Positions 60,269-64,000 of a stretch of DNA of 64,000 nt are shown one piece after another. This DNA is from Akkermansiaceae bacterium (GTDB lineage Bacteria > Verrucomicrobiota > Verrucomicrobiia > Verrucomicrobiales > DEV007). The stretch is taken from contig JACKQC010000014.1 of assembly GCA_024233085.1 (NCBI GenBank), positions 62,001 through 126,000 on the forward strand, given 5' to 3'. The position numbers were made by a program, and so were the translations under genes. The first letter of the stretch is position 1. Every line of letters begins with the position of its first letter. Under the pieces are notes generated by a model. That model made no database searches and was not told where the DNA came from. It saw nothing but the letters and a program-made list of their open reading frames with translations.

Positions 60269-61759
60269 ATGCGTGTCGGCATTCTCGCTCTCCTTCAGGA
60301 ATCCAACACCTTCATCCCGAGCCGCACCACCCTGCGACATTTCGAGGAGGATTTGCTACTCTCGGGCGAAGCCATCCGCGAGCGATTCACGGGAGCGAAG
60401 CACGAGATCGGCGGCTTTTTGGCCGGACTTCAGGCCGCCGGGATCGAAGCCGTTCCGGTTTTCGCCGCGCGCGCCTACCCGCACGGACCCATCGAAGGCC
60501 CGACTTTTGATGCGTTGTTGACGCGAATGTTCGACGCGCTCGGCGAGGCCGGTCCCCTCGACGCCATCCTCGCCGCCCCGCACGGCGCGACCGTCGCGGA
60601 GAACCATCCCGATGCCGACGGTCACTGGCTGAGCCGACTCCGGGAGTCCGTCGGTCCGGCCTGTCCCATCGTCGCCACCCTCGATCCGCACGCGAATCTC
60701 TCGCCGAAGATGGTCGCCGCCACCGACGCCCTGATTGCCTATCGCACCAATCCCCATCTCGACCAGCTCGAGACCGGTCTCCGGGCGGCGGCATTGCTCG
60801 CCCGCACGCTCGCCGGTGAAATCCGCCCCGTCCAGGCCGCCGCCTATCCGCCCATGGCGATCAATATACAGAGACAACAGACCGCCGAGCCGCCGCTGCG
60901 CGAACTCTACGACCTCGCGGCGGCCTATCGCGCCGAGCGGGAGATTTTGTCCGACAGCCTCATCCTCGGATTTCCCTATGCCGATGTGCCGGAAATGGGG
61001 TCCGCGACTCTCGTTGTGACCGACGACGATCCCGCCCTCGCCGAAGTCGTGGCCCGCGAACTCGCCCTCGAAATGTGGGAGCGGCGCGAATCGTTCGAAC
61101 CCGCCTTCACCGATGTCGAGTCCGCCGTCACTTCCGCCATGGCCGGCCGCGAGCGGATCACCTTCCTCGACATGGGCGACAACGTCGGCGGCGGCGGCCC
61201 CGGCGACGCCACCTGGCTGTTTGCCGAGCTGGAGCATCGACGGGCGGAGGGCGCCTTCATCTGCCTCCACGATCCGGACAATGTGACTCGCTGCGCCGAA
61301 GCCGGCCCGGGCGCTGAACTCGAACTCGATCTCGGCGGGAAAAGCGGAGACCTCCATGGCCATCCCGTTTCCTCCCGCTGCCGGGTCGTGAGCCTGCACG
61401 AGGGACGCTTCCACGAGGCTCAGGCCCGCCACGGCGGATTCGGCACCTTCGACATGGGCCGCACCGCCATCGCGCGAACGGCCGGCGGCCTTACCGCTAT
61501 GCTCACCTCCCGACGGGTGCCCCCATTCAGCCTGGAGCAGTTGCGCCACTGCGGACTCGATCCGGCGGATTTTCGAGCCTTCGTCGCCAAGGGCGTTATC
61601 GCACCGATGGCCGCCTACGCCGAGTGCAGCGACCGCTTCATCCATGTCAACACCCCCGGCTGCACCAGCGCCGACATGAAGCGGCTCGAGTTTTCAAAGC
61701 GACGCCGGCCCCTGTTTCCGTTCGAACCCGATGCCACCTGGGATCATGATGCCCGTTGA
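60269..61759 (+). CDS. MlrC-like metallopeptidase (M81 family)
   Basis: A 496-residue protein of the M81/MlrC family, named after microcystinase C. Zinc-binding blocks are visible: the N-terminal LLQESNTFIP, APHGATV with HPDADG, TLDPHANLSPKM, YRTNPHLDQLETG, and the C-terminal FLDMGDNVGGGGPGD. Most members are not linked to microcystin; they are generally thought to cleave small peptides or amides. It has no signal peptide and is cytoplasmic. ATG 60269 gives the usual start MRVGILALLQESNTF. A lactonase gene follows after 52 bases on the same strand, so both may be in one transcript. Confidence 0.9.
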   Translation: MRVGILALLQESNTFIPSRTTLRHFEEDLLLSGEAIRERFTGAKHEIGGFLAGLQAAGIEAVPVFAARAYPHGPIEGPTFDALLTRMFDALGEAGPLDAILAAPHGATVAENHPDADGHWLSRLRESVGPACPIVATLDPHANLSPKMVAATDALIAYRTNPHLDQLETGLRAAALLARTLAGEIRPVQAAAYPPMAINIQRQQTAEPPLRELYDLAAAYRAEREILSDSLILGFPYADVPEMGSATLVVTDDDPALAEVVARELALEMWERRESFEPAFTDVESAVTSAMAGRERITFLDMGDNVGGGGPGDATWLFAELEHRRAEGAFICLHDPDNVTRCAEAGPGAELELDLGGKSGDLHGHPVSSRCRVVSLHEGRFHEAQARHGGFGTFDMGRTAIARTAGGLTAMLTSRRVPPFSLEQLRHCGLDPADFRAFVAKGVIAPMAAYAECSDRFIHVNTPGCTSADMKRLEFSKRRRPLFPFEPDATWDHDAR

Positions 61760-61811
61760 TTCCCGACAGGTTTCCGGCGTAAAATCCCGGCCCAACTCCG
61801 ATCCCCGCCCC

Positions 61812-62963
61812 ATGACACCTCGCCTCCATTTTCTCCCATTCCTACTCAGCCTGTCACTGGTCGCCGCCACGGCTGCCAGTGCCGCCGATCCCATCGTCTT
61901 TTTCGGCACCTACACCCGCGGAAAAGCGGGCAGCAAAGGCATCTACGCCTCTCGGCTCAACCTCGAGACCGGCGAACTCAACGAGCCCGTCGTCGTCGCC
62001 GAGGTCGAAAATCCCTCCTTCCTCGCCATTCATCCCAATCGCCGTTTTCTCTACGCCGTCTCGGAGATTTCCGGAGCCGATGGCAAACCCGCCGGTGGCG
62101 TCACCGCCTACCGCATCGAGAGCGAAACCGGCGCGCTGACCCGGATTAACGCCCAGCCCTCCGGCGGCGACGGCCCCTGCCACGTCTCGATCGACCCCTC
62201 CGGGCGCTGCGCCTTGGTGGCCAACTACGGCAGCGGCGTTGCCGCCGCGCTTAAAATCGGAGAAGACGGCGCGCTCACGTTTGGAAACGCCATCCAGCAC
62301 ACCGGCTCCAGTGTCGATCCCCGGCGGCAGAAGGGTCCCCATGCCCATTCCGCCAATCCCTCGCCCGACGGCCGCCACGCCTTTGTCGCCGATCTCGGTC
62401 TCGACAAAATTCTCATCCATCGGATCGATCCGGCCACCGGTACCCTTACGGAGCACGGCTTTGTCAAAGTGGAGCCCGGTTCCGGTCCCCGCCATCTCGC
62501 CGTCCATCCCAACGGCCGCTGGGCTTATGTCATCAACGAAATGGCCCTCACCGTCACCGCCTTGAACTACGACGCCTCCGGCGGTTCGCTCGCTCCGTTT
62601 CAGACGGTCTCCACGCTCCCCGATGCCGACCGCGACCAGGCCGGTCTGTCCACGGCGGAAATCCAGGTTCACCCCGGCGGGAAATTTCTCTACGGCTCGA
62701 ATCGCGGTCACGACACGATTGCCGTCTTTTCCATCGATCCCGCCGACGGCCGCCTGACCCGGCTCGAAAACGAGCCCATTCGCGGCCAGACGCCGCGAAA
62801 TTTCGCCCTGGATCCGACGGGCCGCTATCTGCTCGCGGAGGGCCAGGCCTCCAACACCGTGTCCGTCTTTCGCATCGACCCGGAGACCGGCAGGCTCGAA
62901 TACACCGGACACACCATCGAAGTCCCCTCTCCCGTCTGCGCGAAATTCCTGGCCACGGAGTAG
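61812..62963 (+). CDS. Exported lactonase-family beta-propeller (6-phosphogluconolactonase YbhE type)
   Basis: A 383-residue protein with a signal peptide (about residues 5-25, LHFLPFLLSLSLVAATAASA). It has a seven-bladed propeller of the lactonase/YbhE family: repeated blades such as NPSFLAIHPNRRFLYAVSE, GPCHVSIDPSGRCALVANYG, RHLAVHPNGRWAYVINE and FLYGSNRGHDTIAVF. The cytoplasmic relative hydrolyses 6-phosphogluconolactone. The signal peptide here means another lactone, outside the cytoplasm. It joins the SMP-30-like protein as a second exported lactonase. ATG 61812 precedes the signal peptide; the frame is open further upstream but overlaps the mlrC end. Confidence 0.88.
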   Translation: MTPRLHFLPFLLSLSLVAATAASAADPIVFFGTYTRGKAGSKGIYASRLNLETGELNEPVVVAEVENPSFLAIHPNRRFLYAVSEISGADGKPAGGVTAYRIESETGALTRINAQPSGGDGPCHVSIDPSGRCALVANYGSGVAAALKIGEDGALTFGNAIQHTGSSVDPRRQKGPHAHSANPSPDGRHAFVADLGLDKILIHRIDPATGTLTEHGFVKVEPGSGPRHLAVHPNGRWAYVINEMALTVTALNYDASGGSLAPFQTVSTLPDADRDQAGLSTAEIQVHPGGKFLYGSNRGHDTIAVFSIDPADGRLTRLENEPIRGQTPRNFALDPTGRYLLAEGQASNTVSVFRIDPETGRLEYTGHTIEVPSPVCAKFLATE

Positions 62964-62982
62964 TGCTCCCATCGGGAAGGTT

Positions 62983-63237
62983 TCACCCGTCCAGCCCGCG
63001 CACGATCAGAAGCGCGGCCAATGGTGCCGCGTTCAGCAGCAGAAAGAGCAGCTTGAAGGCGCCGAGGAAACAATAATTCACCAAGGTGAAAGTCTCCCGC
63101 CCCATGGGAAACCATCTCGACTGAGTTCGGTAAATCAGTCCCGGCGCCGCCAGGGTGAACAAGGCCCAGACGACGAGAATGGCGCCGTCAATGACGGTGC
63201 ACCATTTGAAAAAGGCAATGAGCGAATCGAGGTCCAT
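62983..63237 (-). CDS. DUF6868-like small membrane protein
   Basis: An 84-residue protein with two or three membrane helices (IAFFKWCTVIDGAILVVWAL and YCFLGAFKLLFLLLNAAPLA). Between them the pattern IYRTQSRWFPMGRETFTLVNY strongly resembles the DUF6868 family, short proteins of unknown function. ATG 63237 starts the family core at MDLDSLIAFFKW. A longer frame to 63294 has no matching residues. The gene ends at 62983, convergent with the lactonase gene, and lies 53 bases downstream of the menE-like gene on the same strand. Confidence 0.75.
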   Translation of the reverse strand: MDLDSLIAFFKWCTVIDGAILVVWALFTLAAPGLIYRTQSRWFPMGRETFTLVNYCFLGAFKLLFLLLNAAPLAALLIVRGLDG

Positions 63238-63290
63238 TTCTCTCCCATTCAACCACGAATGTTTCGCCGCCGCCACCGTCCCCTTCTCGC

Positions 63291-64000
63291 TCACCCGCGA
63301 CCCGCCACAGGAAAATCCGGGATACCCATGGCGCGCAACTCGCGAAAGGCGACTTTTCCCAGATCGGTTCGCGGGATTCTCTCGACAAAACCCACCGAAT
63401 CCAAACGCTCGAATGGAGCCACCTTTCCGCCAAACCGCTCCGAGGCGGCGAGAGCCAAACGACGATCCTCCCCTCCCTCGATCAAGCCGATCAACCGGAC
63501 CCCGATCCGGTCGTCCGGCACATCGAGCAGCGTGCCCGTCCGGTCACCGTCGGCCAGTATCCCCTCCCACCGCGATCTCAGCTCGTTCAGCGAAATCAGT
63601 TCACCCAGACGTTTGACCCGGTCGTCGATCCGGCCCTCGTGCCGCAGTTCGATCCGGCCGCTCGCTCCTTCCGTCCGAAGTCCCCCCCGATCCGAAGTGG
63701 CGAACCATCCCGCCCCGTCGAGGACCGCGTCCTCGAAACGCCACCCGCCGTCTTTGTCCCGGATCACATAACCGGAAAACAACGCATCGCCGCGAATCTC
63801 GAGCCGCCCCTCCACCGTCAATCGCGTTTCCCACCCGGGCAGAACAGGCAGCCATTCACCTTCGAACGGCGCCTCGAGGGACTCCAAACCCGACGTCGCG
63901 ACCTGCGAAGCGCTCTCCGTCATGCCGTAACTCTGGATTACCGGCCAACCGAGATCGCGCGCGCGTCCACCGACGGACGGATCGAGCCGTCCCCCTCCCA
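63291..64000 (-). CDS. menE: AMP-dependent acyl-CoA ligase, probably MenE; 5' end outside the window
   Basis: Only the C-terminal 236 residues are present; the gene continues off the right edge. The adenylate-forming signature SYGMTESASQVAT is intact. The ATP/hinge motif is DGAGWFATSDRGGL, followed by RIDDRVKRLGELISLNELR, and the closing catalytic-Lys motif is RTDLGKVAFRELR. The TESASQVAT variant and the GGGRLDPSV segment just upstream are typical of O-succinylbenzoate-CoA ligase in menaquinone synthesis, but other short acyl-CoA ligases cannot be excluded from this fragment. If correct, it places a menaquinone gene just outside the window. Confidence 0.75.
   Translation of the reverse strand, partial: GGGRLDPSVGGRARDLGWPVIQSYGMTESASQVATSGLESLEAPFEGEWLPVLPGWETRLTVEGRLEIRGDALFSGYVIRDKDGGWRFEDAVLDGAGWFATSDRGGLRTEGASGRIELRHEGRIDDRVKRLGELISLNELRSRWEGILADGDRTGTLLDVPDDRIGVRLIGLIEGGEDRRLALAASERFGGKVAPFERLDSVGFVERIPRTDLGKVAFRELRAMGIPDFPVAGRG

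Overview
The window is GC-rich DNA densely packed with chromosomal genes. It most likely comes from a member of Verrucomicrobiota, or less likely Planctomycetota. The clues are a DUF1549/DUF1553 cytochrome next to a DUF1501 Tat protein, two Tat-exported Gfo/Idh/MocA oxidoreductases, DUF1080 proteins, a planctomycete-type cytochrome c fused to an FGE-like domain, an SHD1-like protein, a sulfatase/SGNH pair and a very long Asp-rich thrombospondin type 3 (TSP3) repeat protein. This assignment is an inference from gene content; no rRNA or tRNA gene was seen.

Layout. 1-4.7 kb: end of a DUF4407 protein, beta-carbonic anhydrase, and a divergent SGNH hydrolase/sulfatase pair. 4.9-9.9 kb: a signalling operon with a YfiR-like periplasmic protein, a CHASE8 hybrid histidine kinase with two receiver domains, a free receiver, and a protein with two kinase-less DHp motifs, a receiver and a class III adenylate cyclase. 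9.9-15 kb: a DUF2236/MpaB-like oxygenase divergent from a polytopic membrane protein, then a TonB-dependent receptor. 15.4-19.8 kb: MpaA-like amidase, class II aldolase, ppk1. 20-30 kb: an EF-hand lipoprotein gene with an in-frame TAG, the TSP3 gene (frameshifted at a run of nine G, 3' end cut short by a RAYT-type transposase) and the transposase. 30-38.6 kb: tricorn-like protease, glcD/glcF separated by a GxxExxY cassette with 23-bp inverted repeats, a K+ channel and a Uma2 protein. 38.8-43.3 kb: the DUF1549/1553-DUF1501 pair. 43.3-47.6 kb: a deoxynucleoside/pentose-phosphate group (ALDH half, deoB, deoA) with panD on the opposite strand. 47.6-64 kb: mostly secreted catabolic or envelope proteins, SixA, MlrC, a lactonase, and the end of a menE-like acyl-CoA ligase.

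Two layers of small repeats run through the window. One is a dispersed intergenic palindrome with AACAGGGTTG/CAACCCTGTT arms: six hairpins and one variant with both arms in the same direction. In two genes it supplies the last codons (Gln-Gln-Gly) and the stop. The other is a 209-bp mirror-symmetric array of six hairpins between the aldolase gene and ppk1. A REP-associated-type transposase in the same window makes a REP-like origin plausible but does not prove it.

The strongest candidate for something new is the 4.9-9.9 kb operon. It joins the YfiR/CHASE8 input module, familiar from c-di-GMP control, to a phosphorelay that appears to end on an adenylate cyclase.
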